DNA from: Niabella yanshanensis
GTDB lineage: Bacteria > Bacteroidota > Bacteroidia > Chitinophagales > Chitinophagaceae
Direction of reading: 5' to 3'
Length of the DNA stretch: 64,000 bases
NCBI RefSeq assembly: GCF_034424215.1
Contig: NZ_CP139960.1
Coordinates: 930,001-994,000, forward strand
Part shown: in pieces, positions 35,000 through 44,208 of the stretch
How positions within the stretch are numbered: position 1 is the stretch's first letter
Layout of the letters: each line of letters begins with the position of its first letter
Translations under genes and position numbers: made by a program
The notes under the pieces: model-generated
Databases searched by the model: none
Seen by the model: the letters and a program-made list of their open reading frames with translations, nothing else
Told to the model about the DNA's origin: nothing

Positions 35000-36832
35000 T
35001 TATAGTTTCGAGTATTTGAAATAGCTGATATTATAAACGGCTTCTTTATCCTTTTCCCCTGCATTGGGTAAATCGTACATCTGGTCGGTAGGTGTATCCG
35101 CATTAGGAAAACGTCTTACTCCCCCTGTTCTGAAGCTCACATGATGAACCTTATGTATGGGTGCAAATATGATATTATTGTTAGGGTTACTACCGTTGAT
35201 GGAAACCGTATATAACCTTGTAGCGGTATTCAGTTCAATAATAAAATTGTAGGTTTTACCTGCTTCATATTTTGTCAATGCTTTATCGCGGTAACCCGCT
35301 TTGGTTATAATAGTACCGGTAGAATCGAAAGACAAACGCAGACAAGGCGTGTTGCGGGCATCCTGTACTTCAATATCCAGGCGGCCATTGGCTGTTTGCT
35401 GTGGTGTAACGCTAAACTCTATCTTCACCCTGCTGGCTTCCGGCACTACGCGCTCTGCTTTACCCAGGTCAAAAGGATCAAAATCTTTTAAGGACAAAAC
35501 CTTTTTACCACTTTCTTTCACAATGGAAACGGGCGCCCAAAGCGGGCTATACAAATTCCAGTTCTTTAATTCTTCCCCGTCTTTCAATGCAGAAAACTTG
35601 TCATCCACATTTCCTTCTACCTGGCTTTGAACAGGCATGGGAATTTTGGCTACCCACATATCTTCCTTATTGACGCTGTAAGTAACCCAGTTGTTCTTTC
35701 CGGGAGGTATTCCGTTCATTTCCTGGATGCCACGTACATATTGAGGTCCGTAGGATTTATAGTTACCGCCATAACGCATGGAAGTGATCTCGCCGTTTAC
35801 TAAAAAGAGATTCTTATAGTTTAAACCATCATCACTGACAGATAATGCCAGTGGCCATCGGAATTCACTCGGATTATATACCGTCATGTATTTTCCATCG
35901 ATCGTTTTCTGTCCCCAGATCTTGGCATTAGAGTTCACAAAACCCGGCGCTCTTAAAGGATTATATAACCAGGTTTTACCATTGTCCGCAGACATACTGG
36001 TTAAAGCATTTTTCCAGAAACCAATGACACGACCATTCGGCAGGTGATAGTAACTAAACGCCTTTACTTCTTTCTGCAGTGGAATCAAAGGATCATTTCT
36101 ATCCGCCTCTTCTACCCATTGCTGCATCTGCAGAGGTTGCGCTAACAATTCATCACATGCCGCTATAAAGGATTTATCTTTTGATTTTTTATAGAAAGGG
36201 TAACTGGTATTCTTCTCATTAAAGTCGTGGTTGTACCTTATAAAATAGATGGGGCCTAAACTACCATCTTTATTGATTTCCCGCACCACACGCCCCACGC
36301 CATTACCATCATTAGGATCGTCTTTGGCGTACAGCGCAATACCATAATAACCCAATGCCAGCAGCTTATTATTTTTAGCAGTATAAAACCCCATGCGCTG
36401 GTGCATTACTGCATCAATATCTTTGGCGATAGCCGTATCTTCCTTCTTTTTAAACCCGTTGGGCAGGCGATAAACAGGAAACAGGTCGATAGGTTTAGAC
36501 CAGTTGTAGCCATCTTTGGAAGTGAACAAATAAGTTGCACCCGGAGCTATATGCTCCCCTACCGGGTTGCTCAGAAAATGCATGTAAAAAGTATTGTTCC
36601 AATAAGCCAGCATGGGTTGATGATTATAAGTCCAGTTCATACCTCCAGCCCATTCAGGATGCTCCCGGTTGGCCCTGAACACCTGGATATTATGTACTCC
36701 TACCACGGGCGTTAGCTGTCCGTGGTGATAATCTACGTTAGACAAGGTTGGCCCGATATATCGCGCTGTATCCTGCTGCGCGAAACCTGTCAATGCACTA
36801 ATACTTAGTAAATATGTAAAAAGAGTTTTCAT
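35000..36832 (-). CDS. Exported propeller protein with C-terminal lectin-like sandwich, unassigned
   Basis: Starting at the ATG at 36830-36832 (MKTLFTYLLS), the protein has about 610 residues and a signal peptide ending LTGFAQ. The first 400 residues are propeller-like: repeated TSKDGYNWSKP, SADNGKTWLY and SVSDDGLNYKN are degenerate Asp-box or GH43/GH32-like turns. From about residue 420 a beta-sandwich follows (FSALKDGEELKNWNLYSPLWAP onward, with RLDIEVQDARNTPCLRLSFD), similar in outline to GH32/GH43 C-terminal sandwiches. It resembles exo-sialidase-like or GH145/PL42-type propellers, but I cannot assign it. It lies between the GH43-like and isomerase genes, so it probably acts on the same substrate. 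An ATG 7 codons upstream (36853) is possible. Confidence 0.55.
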   Translation of the reverse strand: MKTLFTYLLSISALTGFAQQDTARYIGPTLSNVDYHHGQLTPVVGVHNIQVFRANREHPEWAGGMNWTYNHQPMLAYWNNTFYMHFLSNPVGEHIAPGATYLFTSKDGYNWSKPIDLFPVYRLPNGFKKKEDTAIAKDIDAVMHQRMGFYTAKNNKLLALGYYGIALYAKDDPNDGNGVGRVVREINKDGSLGPIYFIRYNHDFNEKNTSYPFYKKSKDKSFIAACDELLAQPLQMQQWVEEADRNDPLIPLQKEVKAFSYYHLPNGRVIGFWKNALTSMSADNGKTWLYNPLRAPGFVNSNAKIWGQKTIDGKYMTVYNPSEFRWPLALSVSDDGLNYKNLFLVNGEITSMRYGGNYKSYGPQYVRGIQEMNGIPPGKNNWVTYSVNKEDMWVAKIPMPVQSQVEGNVDDKFSALKDGEELKNWNLYSPLWAPVSIVKESGKKVLSLKDFDPFDLGKAERVVPEASRVKIEFSVTPQQTANGRLDIEVQDARNTPCLRLSFDSTGTIITKAGYRDKALTKYEAGKTYNFIIELNTATRLYTVSINGSNPNNNIIFAPIHKVHHVSFRTGGVRRFPNADTPTDQMYDLPNAGEKDKEAVYNISYFKYSKL

Positions 36833-36894
36833 AATAATGTTTTTGTTGTTCATGGTTGATGGTTCACAGATGATAGAAAAGCCATAGCTATGAA

Positions 36895-37821
36895 CTATGA
36901 CCTGTTACCCCCGACCTGCTTCACTAACTGCTTCACTAGTTTCTTCTTCACCGGTACAATAGTGCCGTGTTTATGCCCTTCGGGAATGCTTATCCTGTTA
37001 TTAGCATTTTCAAAGTGAATGAAATCTTTTGTTGCCACCGCTTCGTAAGTTTTCTTGCGGTAAGAGTCAAAATAAATCAGCCATTCGTCTTTTACTTTTA
37101 CGGTGTTGGGGCCTTCTGTAAAATTCTCAGTAAAAGGTTTGGAAATATTTTTCCAGGGGCCCATGGGCGAGCTTCCAAAAGCTACTTTAACATTCCTTTC
37201 CGGCCTGGTGTTGTCTTTTAGAATCAAGACATAGTCATTGGCTTTTCTTTTAACAATTTGCGCATCAATTACACTAAATTTCGGATCCAGGAATAACCGG
37301 GCTGGCGTAAATGTTTGAAAATCTTTGGTAGTGGTGGCATACAGGCGATGATTATTGCTATCTGGTTCAATACCTCTTTCGAAACGGCCAGGTATTGTTG
37401 TAGCCCAAACAATAATATACTGATCTTGTACATCGTCGTAAAACAATTCAGGAGCCCAAACATTTACAGCGCCAGGCTCATGCTCCATTACCGGAACATG
37501 TTTTTGAGCGGTCCAATGAATTAAATCTTTTGAAGAAGCAGTGCCAAATCCCTTATCCTTCTGCCAGCTGCTCGTCCATACCAAATGAAAAACACCGTCG
37601 GGTCCCTGCACCATTGATGGATCCCTCATTACTTTTTGTGTTCCCACTTCAGGTTTCAGAAAAACCGTATCAAAATCCTTCCAGTGATATCCGTCATAAC
37701 TATACAACATCCGTAAACCAGCGTCAGCAGGCTCGTGAAAAGACGTAAACAAGTACGCCTTATTTGAACAGGATACTAACGCGAATACTATCGCAATCAA
37801 TATGGCTATATTTTTTTTCAA
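36895..37821 (-). CDS. GH43-like five-bladed propeller lipoprotein
   Basis: The 308-residue protein has a lipobox FALVSC (lipid Cys18) and so is anchored in a membrane facing the periplasm or cell surface. The three GH43-type carboxylates are seen as D67 in MRDPSM, D186 in VIDAQIV and E236 in FTEGPN, with VWAPELFYD between them. The likely activity is arabinosidase, arabinanase, xylosidase or galactosidase on plant polysaccharide side chains. It follows GH140, from which it is separated by a repeat-like 120-base spacer. Confidence 0.8.
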   Translation of the reverse strand: MKKNIAILIAIVFALVSCSNKAYLFTSFHEPADAGLRMLYSYDGYHWKDFDTVFLKPEVGTQKVMRDPSMVQGPDGVFHLVWTSSWQKDKGFGTASSKDLIHWTAQKHVPVMEHEPGAVNVWAPELFYDDVQDQYIIVWATTIPGRFERGIEPDSNNHRLYATTTKDFQTFTPARLFLDPKFSVIDAQIVKRKANDYVLILKDNTRPERNVKVAFGSSPMGPWKNISKPFTENFTEGPNTVKVKDEWLIYFDSYRKKTYEAVATKDFIHFENANNRISIPEGHKHGTIVPVKKKLVKQLVKQVGGNRS

Positions 37822-37877
37822 ATCGTTTATTTTTTTACTTGTCTGTAAAAAAGATGTCAGTTCAATTCCAAATGTGG

Positions 37878-37921
37878 TTCGTCATGCTCTCCGAGGGAGT
37901 CCTTTGGACACCACGACATCC
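37878..37921. repeat. GTCATGCTC...palindrome-like intergenic element
   Basis: CGTCATGCTCTCCGAGG and a later GGACACCACGACATCC form an imperfect inverted pair (GTCATG/CACGAC with G-T pairing, and GTCC/GGAC in the middle as a second stem around TTT). It resembles REP-like elements common between genes in this phylum. It may also act as a hairpin between GH140 and GH43 messages. Confidence 0.4.
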
Positions 37922-37941
37922 GTTTTTGATTTATCAAGAGT

Positions 37942-39324
37942 CTATTTCTTCAATACCAATACCCAGTCATTACCATTCTTTGGTTGCCCCGGCGGATCAA
38001 AACTCACAATACCTGTTTTTGCTTTTAAACTAACAGATTGTGTAGAACCATCAACAGGACTATACCATTGTGCCGAAGCCAGCTTAAAACCCAACTTTGC
38101 AGTATTTATTTTAAATGTTCTCCCCGTATAAATGTAGGCCATAGCATAAGCAGGGCCCTTTGTGGCTATGATATAATTATATCTTTTCTGGGTATTATCT
38201 GCAATAATTTCCTGGGCAGGCTTACGATCGAAATAGCTGTAAGAGAGCATCAGGTCTTTCAGGTACTTCATTTGCAATGCACCCGGTGCATTGATGGTCT
38301 CTTTCCAGTTATTAAATACACCAAAATTCGCATCGGTATCACCCATTTTGTTGAACTGCATAATGGCGTTCTCTCCATAAGTGAATCCTGCACCACCAGC
38401 AAAAACGCTCCAATATCCATAACGGCGTACTTCTGCAGCGGTCCAACGCGGTTGCAAACTATCATGCAAGCCGTAGGGAATGTTTTCGTAAGAAGGCTCG
38501 CCGTCCAGCACAGGCTTGGCAGGCTTCATATTATAATCTGTAACCACGAATTTCCAGTTATCTTCCCCATGGCGATGTTTCTCTTTCATTGAAGTATCCT
38601 GTGCATAAGAACGATGCCCGCTCTGGAACATATTAAAGTCAAGCCACTTCCTGGTGTGGAACCAATCTGTAGAAGAATAACGGCCTCTCGGGTGATAAGT
38701 CATTAAATGATGAGCATCGTATTTTTTGATGGTGGTCCCTATAGCTTCCCATACATCCGCTTTAGCATTACCTTCAATATCGCCACCGTTCAGCCAGATA
38801 ATATTGGTATTACCTTTATAACGCTCAGCTAAAAATTTAGCAAAAACAGCAGCTTTCGGGGCAGTTACTGCTTTGTCTTTGGCAGCCGATCCCCAAACCG
38901 GCACCAGGGCCATATAAATACCCCGCTTCTCTGCCTCCCGAACAACGAAGTCTACATGGTCCCAGAAATCATAGGCTGCTTTATCTTCAAAAGAGGCTCC
39001 CGGTGTTCTTAGCGGCTGACTGATATCTCCCTCCTTCAGCGCTTTGGCGCCATATACATTCTTTGCTCCCAAAGTATGTAATACCATCGCCTGCACTACA
39101 TTAAAACCCTGTTGCTGGCGTGTATCCAGGTATTGCAAAACTTCTTCCCTGCTGCATTTTATAAAGAGCAGCCAACCGGTGTCACCTAACCAGAAGAACG
39201 GTTTACCGTCAGCCGTCTGGAAAAAGCGCTGATTCTGCGAAATTTTCAACGGCTGCATGGCCTGAGCCACCCCGTCATTACATAAATAAATAACTAAAAA
39301 AAGCAACACAAAGAGTCGTTTCAT
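37942..39324 (-). CDS. GH140-type apiosidase-like glycoside hydrolase (DUF4038)
   Basis: The start is taken at 39322-39324 (MKRLFVLLFL), giving 460 residues with a signal peptide ending NDGVAQA. The body is a DUF4038/GH140 TIM barrel: QNQRFFQTADGKPFFWLGDT, QQGFNVVQAM, IIWLNGGDIEG with D182 and KPVLDGEPSYENIPYG with E276. These two carboxylates are at the places expected for the acid/base and nucleophile of the Bacteroides RG-II apiosidase. A C-terminal collagen-binding-like sandwich (AQWYSPVDGSTQ) completes it. The enzyme should release D-apiose from pectin side chains, in line with the pentose uptake genes downstream in the same run. DUF4038 proteins with other specificity exist, so the substrate is inferred. 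An in-frame ATG 16 codons upstream lacks a signal peptide start. Confidence 0.82.
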   Translation of the reverse strand: MKRLFVLLFLVIYLCNDGVAQAMQPLKISQNQRFFQTADGKPFFWLGDTGWLLFIKCSREEVLQYLDTRQQQGFNVVQAMVLHTLGAKNVYGAKALKEGDISQPLRTPGASFEDKAAYDFWDHVDFVVREAEKRGIYMALVPVWGSAAKDKAVTAPKAAVFAKFLAERYKGNTNIIWLNGGDIEGNAKADVWEAIGTTIKKYDAHHLMTYHPRGRYSSTDWFHTRKWLDFNMFQSGHRSYAQDTSMKEKHRHGEDNWKFVVTDYNMKPAKPVLDGEPSYENIPYGLHDSLQPRWTAAEVRRYGYWSVFAGGAGFTYGENAIMQFNKMGDTDANFGVFNNWKETINAPGALQMKYLKDLMLSYSYFDRKPAQEIIADNTQKRYNYIIATKGPAYAMAYIYTGRTFKINTAKLGFKLASAQWYSPVDGSTQSVSLKAKTGIVSFDPPGQPKNGNDWVLVLKK

Positions 39325-39400
39325 AACACAAGCAAATATGAATTCGTAAATTAAAATCCTGCCGGTACCCAACCCAGGTATTCGGCGTTTCTAAGGTAAA

Positions 39401-39473
39401 GCAGATGGGGAGAGAAATTGTATATCTAACAATTATTTCCATCATCTTGGAAATTTATTCCATCTCCCCCTGC
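39401..39473. other. Branched stem-loop between SusD and GH140 genes
   Basis: An outer stem (GCAG, then GGGGAGA with TCTCCCC, then CTGC, with a 2-base bulge) encloses two small hairpins. These are AATTGT/ACAATT at 39416-39434 and TTTCC/GGAAA at 39436-39453. Together they form a three-way-junction shape. As a transcribed spacer it could act as an RNA processing or stability element that sets SusCD levels above downstream enzymes. Confidence 0.5.
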
Positions 39474-39506
39474 TGCTCAACGAATTATTCCCATTTCTTT
39501 CCGGAT

Positions 39507-40934
39507 TTAATAACCTGTATTCTGTGTAATCTGGCTGTTTTGCAAACGCACGATATCAGGGATAGGCAGTACCAGTTTTTCTTCTGTAACCGGCTTCCCT
39601 TTTGCAGTAAGTACGGGTATCGCCCGATTCAATCGCTTCAGCAAAAACCATCTTTTAAATTCGCCTGCCAGCTCCATACGCGCTTCGTGCTCAAGGGCCA
39701 GCGCCACGGTTCCGTATTTGCTTACAGGGTAGCCGGCGGTGCCCCATAATGGCAACCCCACTCTACTCCTAACCTGGTTCATGTACTGAACATCGCCGGT
39801 GGCTTCAGTTAACATCAACAATACATCTGCAAAACGGTACACCATAAAATCATTATTGGCTAATAAGGTAGTACCGTTAATAGCAGCATTGGGATGTGCC
39901 CATTTCTGGAAATGCTTCTGCTGCAGAAAAGTAGCACCACTTTGATAACCCAGCGCTATAGTGATATCCCTTCTTGGGTCACCTGATTCATATTCATTAT
40001 ACAGGTCATCAGTAACCTGGTTCATACCTACACCCGAAAATCCGAGAGCGTTTACGTTTGGAAAAAAGAATTGGTGATAAGGACTATGAGTACCCGTGGC
40101 AGCATTGGCTGCATATTGAATCTCGAAAACAGCCTCTTTTGTATTTTTAACCGTAGGCCCCCAAACACCGGCAAATGTGGATTGCAACGCATACTGTCCA
40201 CTATTATACACTTCAAGTAAATTGCTTGCAGCAGCCTGCTTATCCCCCAGTGTCAGGTACACTTCTCCCAATACAGTTTGTGCGGCGCCCTTGGTTGGAC
40301 GACCCACTAATTTTACATTGGCCGAAACGGGCAGGTTATCCACCGCGTATTGCAGATCAGCTTTTACCAGGTTGTACACTTCCGCCTCAGAAGACCTCAA
40401 AATACTATAGGCTTCCTGCGCAGCAACAGCTTTGGTTACTAACGGAACTCCTCCCCACAAGCGAGCCATATTAAAATAGTAAAGTCCCCTTAAAAAACGC
40501 ATTTCTGCTTCGGCTACTCTTTTGTATTCTACATCCAGTTGAGTAGCAGCGGGAAGTTTATCCAATACTGTATTCACGGCGAATAAAGCACTATAAAACT
40601 GTCTCCAGAAAGCGTATACCATAGTGTTGGGAGTTTGAATGGCATAGTCTCTAAAAGCATGCTTATCTGCTTGCGCACCCGCTATGATATACAAAGTGGC
40701 ATTATCACCCATCAACTCTCCTGTATAGGAAACCGGGCCTTCCGGCGCATATACTCCATACAAGGTATTCATGGCGGCGGTTATACCCGACTCAAAATCG
40801 GCTTCTGTCTTATAAAAATTATTGGTATTGGCATTGGAAATAGGCGCCAGATCAGTAAATGATTTTCCACAACTGACAAAAAGAACAACCAACAGCGGTA
40901 ATGCTATTTTATTGAAACATAGTATCCTTTTCAT
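39507..40934 (-). CDS. SusD/RagB-family outer-membrane glycan-binding lipoprotein
   Basis: The 475-residue protein has a lipobox LFVSC (about residues 18-22) followed by GKSFTDLAPISNANTNNFYKTEADFESGI, the standard SusD N-terminus. It has the TPR-like middle MRFLRGLYYFNMARLWGGVPLV and a C-terminal region with FADVLLMLTEA and HEARMELAGEFKRWFLLKRL. It caps the SusC channel encoded 30 bases upstream and captures oligosaccharide. Its operon mates suggest pectin-derived, apiose-containing glycans (inference). Confidence 0.95.
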   Translation of the reverse strand: MKRILCFNKIALPLLVVLFVSCGKSFTDLAPISNANTNNFYKTEADFESGITAAMNTLYGVYAPEGPVSYTGELMGDNATLYIIAGAQADKHAFRDYAIQTPNTMVYAFWRQFYSALFAVNTVLDKLPAATQLDVEYKRVAEAEMRFLRGLYYFNMARLWGGVPLVTKAVAAQEAYSILRSSEAEVYNLVKADLQYAVDNLPVSANVKLVGRPTKGAAQTVLGEVYLTLGDKQAAASNLLEVYNSGQYALQSTFAGVWGPTVKNTKEAVFEIQYAANAATGTHSPYHQFFFPNVNALGFSGVGMNQVTDDLYNEYESGDPRRDITIALGYQSGATFLQQKHFQKWAHPNAAINGTTLLANNDFMVYRFADVLLMLTEATGDVQYMNQVRSRVGLPLWGTAGYPVSKYGTVALALEHEARMELAGEFKRWFLLKRLNRAIPVLTAKGKPVTEEKLVLPIPDIVRLQNSQITQNTGY

Positions 40935-40964
40935 AATTGATTTTTTAAACGTTGTTGAAGATTT

Positions 40965-43900
40965 CTAAAATGAAGTTTTCAAACCAAAAGTGACTACAAG
41001 CGGCAACGGGTAAGAACCATAATCTACGCCCAGCATCGAGCCTGATGGCAAAGAAGAACTGGATACCCCTGTATTAGCGGCCGTGGTGCCGGAACTATAA
41101 TTGGTAGCTTTATAGGTGGTATTCTCCGGGTCGTACCCTGTATACTTGCTAAACAACTTCACATTGTCGGCGTTTACATATACCCTTAAATTATTGAAAG
41201 GTGTTTTACGTAGAACCGTTTGCGGGATATTATAAGACAAAGTGATATTCTTTACCCTGAGAAAAGATGCATCTTCTACCCAAAGTGTAGAAAAGCCCTG
41301 CTGAAACGGACGCCTGTTTGCGGAGGGCCGGGGATTAACGCCATCGCCCGGGTTTTGCTCAGATTCCCAGAAGTTAGCAGCGCCTGCATATAATCCTCTG
41401 CCGCTATTCCAGAACCCGAGGAAGCGGTAATTTTGATTTACAATTTCTCCCCCGTAACGACCTTGTAGTAAAACAGACAATTCAACGCCTTTGTATCCAA
41501 AGCGATTGGTAATGCCCGCAATAAACCTGGCCTGATTGTTTCCTATAACCGTTCTGTCATCAGTTGTGATCTTACCATCTCCATTAACATCCACTATAAC
41601 CGGATCGCCGGGTCTGGTAGTGGCTTCGTGAGGACTATTCTGTATTTCAGTTGCGTTATTATAAACGCCGTTAAATACATAGCCATAGAAATCTGAGATG
41701 GGTGAGCCAACAGCCGTGCGTACGGTAGTTTCCCAATCGGTATAATAAATAGGCGCATTGCCGGGGCCCAGCTGCAATACCTTATTCCTGTTCAGGCTAA
41801 AGTTTACATCCGTAGCCCAGGTAAATTCCCGTTGTATATTCTTGGATGATACCAGTACTTCTAAACCCGTGTTGCGCATTTTACCAATATTGGTCAATTG
41901 GCTTGAGAAGCCAGTAATATCAGGTATGGGCACATTTAACAACATATCCTGTGTAATGGACCGATACACCTCGATAGTAGCAGAAAGCCTGTTCTTTAAA
42001 AAAGCTATATCAATGCCAATGTTGGCCTGGTTAGTTTTCTCCCAACGCAAACCAGAATTATCCAGGGTGATCGGCTTTAAACCTGCTATAATATTTCCAT
42101 TCGATACATAGTTCACGCCTCCCAGCAAGCCAATAGCACCATAGTTGGGTATCTGGTTATTACCCACGCTACCATAGCTCGCTTTCAGTTTTAAAAGATT
42201 CAATGCACCTGCTTCTTTCAAAAAGTTTTCGTCAGATATCACCCATCCCGCCGAAACCGATGGAAAGTAACCCCATTGATTATTGCGGCTAAACCTTGAA
42301 CTGCCGTCGCGACGTATACTGGCCGATAAAAAATACTTATTACGGAAGTTATAGTTTACCCTTCCCAGATAACTTTGTATCGCCCATTCGGTTGCTGTAG
42401 AAGTACCGCCGGTAACCGTACCTGCGTTTATTGTTTGTACCAGGTCGTTAGGGAAATTAGCTGCTGTCAGCGATTGAAATTCGGTACGTTCTTTTTGAGA
42501 GGTATAACCCGCCAACACGTTGAAATTATGTTCGGCTACAGAGAAATCATATGTGGCTGTGTTTTCCCAAAGCCAGTTTAGCTTATTGCCGGCACTGGCA
42601 GTTGCAGTTGAAGTTGCCAGGTCCTGGTTATAACCATATCCCTGGTTTTTGAACCGGTAATAATTGTATGAGTTATTAGAGACATTAGCACTCAGGCTCG
42701 ACTTAAATTTCAGGCCTTCAATAATATTATATTCAAGATATCCTAAAGCAAAGGTGTTATAAGCCTTATTCTTTTTATTGGTAAACCTGGTGGTAGCATA
42801 AGGATGCCAAAGATTTACAGGGTTATACTGCAGATAACGGTTCCACACCGAATTAGGATCTACAATCCCCAGGTTTCCATTTTCATTGTATATAGGAAAA
42901 ATGGGATCACTTTGCAAAGCCAGGCTAATCACATCACTCTTTCCGTCAACACCATCTGTCCTGTCATGGATGCCTGTTAAACTCAGGTTTAAGCCAACGG
43001 ATATTTTCTCCGACAGTTTTTGACGGATATTGGATCTCAAAGCCAATCTGCGATAATAATTCTGATCCAGCACCGCATCCTGGTTGAGTAAACCGGCAGA
43101 GAACAGGTACTGGGTTTTGTCGGTACCACCTGATACAGACAACTGCGCGTTAGCCATGGGTGCTGTTCTGAACATCACATCCTGCCAATTAGTACCTGTG
43201 CCAAACTGCTCAGGGCTGTTGATAAACTCTTCAGGTATCTTATATAGGGTAGAGCTGCCGCGGGCGCTATTAGGATCTGTGGCCTTATTGACTGCAGGAT
43301 TCAGATCCACCCAGGCATTATTTTTGGCAGCTACAAAATAGCGGATCCATTGCTGTGCATCCATCATATCGATCTGGCGTGTTACTTTTTGAATGCCGTA
43401 TTCGAAACCAGCGGTAACAATGGCTTTACCCGGCTTACCTAACTTAGTGGTAACCATTACTACGCCGTTCGCGCCTCTGGAGCCGTAGATAGCCGCGGAC
43501 GAAGCATCCTTTAATATTTCTACTGACTGAATATCCTGCGGGTTGATCATATTCATATTAAAATCCTCGAGTGGTACACCATCAACTACAAACAAAGGGT
43601 TCGTGCCGGCCGTAATGGAGCTAATGCCCCTGATCTGAATGACCGGCGCCGCGCCGGGCGCGCCCTGTGACTGGGATATATTCACTCCGGGAACTGTACC
43701 CGTAAGCGACTGTACCACATTGCTGAAGGAGCGATCTTTAAACTGGTCGTAATTAACTGAAGCCACCGACCCCGTGATCGATTTCTTTCTTTGGGTACCG
43801 TAACCTATTACCACCACTTCATTAAGATTGCCGCTGGTGCTAGCCAGAAGGATATTCAAACTGGTTTCCCCGCTAACGTTTACTTCCTTTGTTACATACC

Positions 43901-44141
43901 CGACATAACTAACCATTAAAACAGTACTGGCATTAGCCACCTTGAATGTAAATTGTCCGTCTGACGCAACGGGAATATTCTGATTGGTACCTTTTATCAC
44001 TATGTTGGCCCCGGCCAAAGGCTGTCCGCTCGTTTCATCGAGCACCTGGCCCGTCACCGTTCTTTCCTGGGCTATAGCCGCAAGGGAGCCAAAACACAGC
44101 AATAACAGTAATGCTTTTCTAAAAAAGTGTAGATATTTCAT
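40965..44141 (-). CDS. SusC/RagA-family TonB-dependent outer-membrane channel (no STN domain)
   Basis: I take the start at 44139-44141 (MKYLHFFRKALLLLL), giving 1058 residues with a signal peptide ending AAIAQ. A carboxypeptidase-like domain (RTVTGQVLDETSGQPLAGANIVIKG) comes first. The plug domain follows, with NEVVVIGYGTQRKKSITGSV (TonB box area) and NPLFVVDGVP, then the barrel with the final Phe (GLKTSF). The absence of an STN domain fits control by the LacI regulator next door rather than by sigma/anti-sigma signalling. It imports oligosaccharides together with the SusD encoded downstream. Confidence 0.95.
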   Translation of the reverse strand: MKYLHFFRKALLLLLCFGSLAAIAQERTVTGQVLDETSGQPLAGANIVIKGTNQNIPVASDGQFTFKVANASTVLMVSYVGYVTKEVNVSGETSLNILLASTSGNLNEVVVIGYGTQRKKSITGSVASVNYDQFKDRSFSNVVQSLTGTVPGVNISQSQGAPGAAPVIQIRGISSITAGTNPLFVVDGVPLEDFNMNMINPQDIQSVEILKDASSAAIYGSRGANGVVMVTTKLGKPGKAIVTAGFEYGIQKVTRQIDMMDAQQWIRYFVAAKNNAWVDLNPAVNKATDPNSARGSSTLYKIPEEFINSPEQFGTGTNWQDVMFRTAPMANAQLSVSGGTDKTQYLFSAGLLNQDAVLDQNYYRRLALRSNIRQKLSEKISVGLNLSLTGIHDRTDGVDGKSDVISLALQSDPIFPIYNENGNLGIVDPNSVWNRYLQYNPVNLWHPYATTRFTNKKNKAYNTFALGYLEYNIIEGLKFKSSLSANVSNNSYNYYRFKNQGYGYNQDLATSTATASAGNKLNWLWENTATYDFSVAEHNFNVLAGYTSQKERTEFQSLTAANFPNDLVQTINAGTVTGGTSTATEWAIQSYLGRVNYNFRNKYFLSASIRRDGSSRFSRNNQWGYFPSVSAGWVISDENFLKEAGALNLLKLKASYGSVGNNQIPNYGAIGLLGGVNYVSNGNIIAGLKPITLDNSGLRWEKTNQANIGIDIAFLKNRLSATIEVYRSITQDMLLNVPIPDITGFSSQLTNIGKMRNTGLEVLVSSKNIQREFTWATDVNFSLNRNKVLQLGPGNAPIYYTDWETTVRTAVGSPISDFYGYVFNGVYNNATEIQNSPHEATTRPGDPVIVDVNGDGKITTDDRTVIGNNQARFIAGITNRFGYKGVELSVLLQGRYGGEIVNQNYRFLGFWNSGRGLYAGAANFWESEQNPGDGVNPRPSANRRPFQQGFSTLWVEDASFLRVKNITLSYNIPQTVLRKTPFNNLRVYVNADNVKLFSKYTGYDPENTTYKATNYSSGTTAANTGVSSSSLPSGSMLGVDYGSYPLPLVVTFGLKTSF

Positions 44142-44177
44142 ATGCTTTACAATTATTAATGACAAATTATTCAATCG

Positions 44178-44191
44178 TGTAAACGTTTACA
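44178..44191. promoter_or_regulatory. LacI-type operator before the SusC gene
   Basis: TGTAAACGTTTACA is a perfect 14-base palindrome in the 67-base gap between the LacI gene and SusC. It lies about 10 bases before a TAATTTG element that could be the -7 box, so a bound repressor would block RNA polymerase. A second near-copy is found in front of the LacI gene. Confidence 0.75.
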
Positions 44192-44208
44192 TAAATGGTT
44201 AAAAAAAA

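Noticed and set aside
34556-35005. Plus-strand open frame of 149 codons, Ser/Thr-rich
   Set aside because: It is antisense to the FucI-family isomerase; the composition is typical of a reversed frame.
34996-35103. N-terminal extension of the isomerase to an upstream ATG
   Set aside because: It would overlap the preceding gene by 104 bases, and the added residues are basic and unlike the family.
38038-38592. Plus-strand open frame of 184 codons
   Set aside because: It is antisense to the GH140 gene, whose catalytic motifs are clear on the minus strand.
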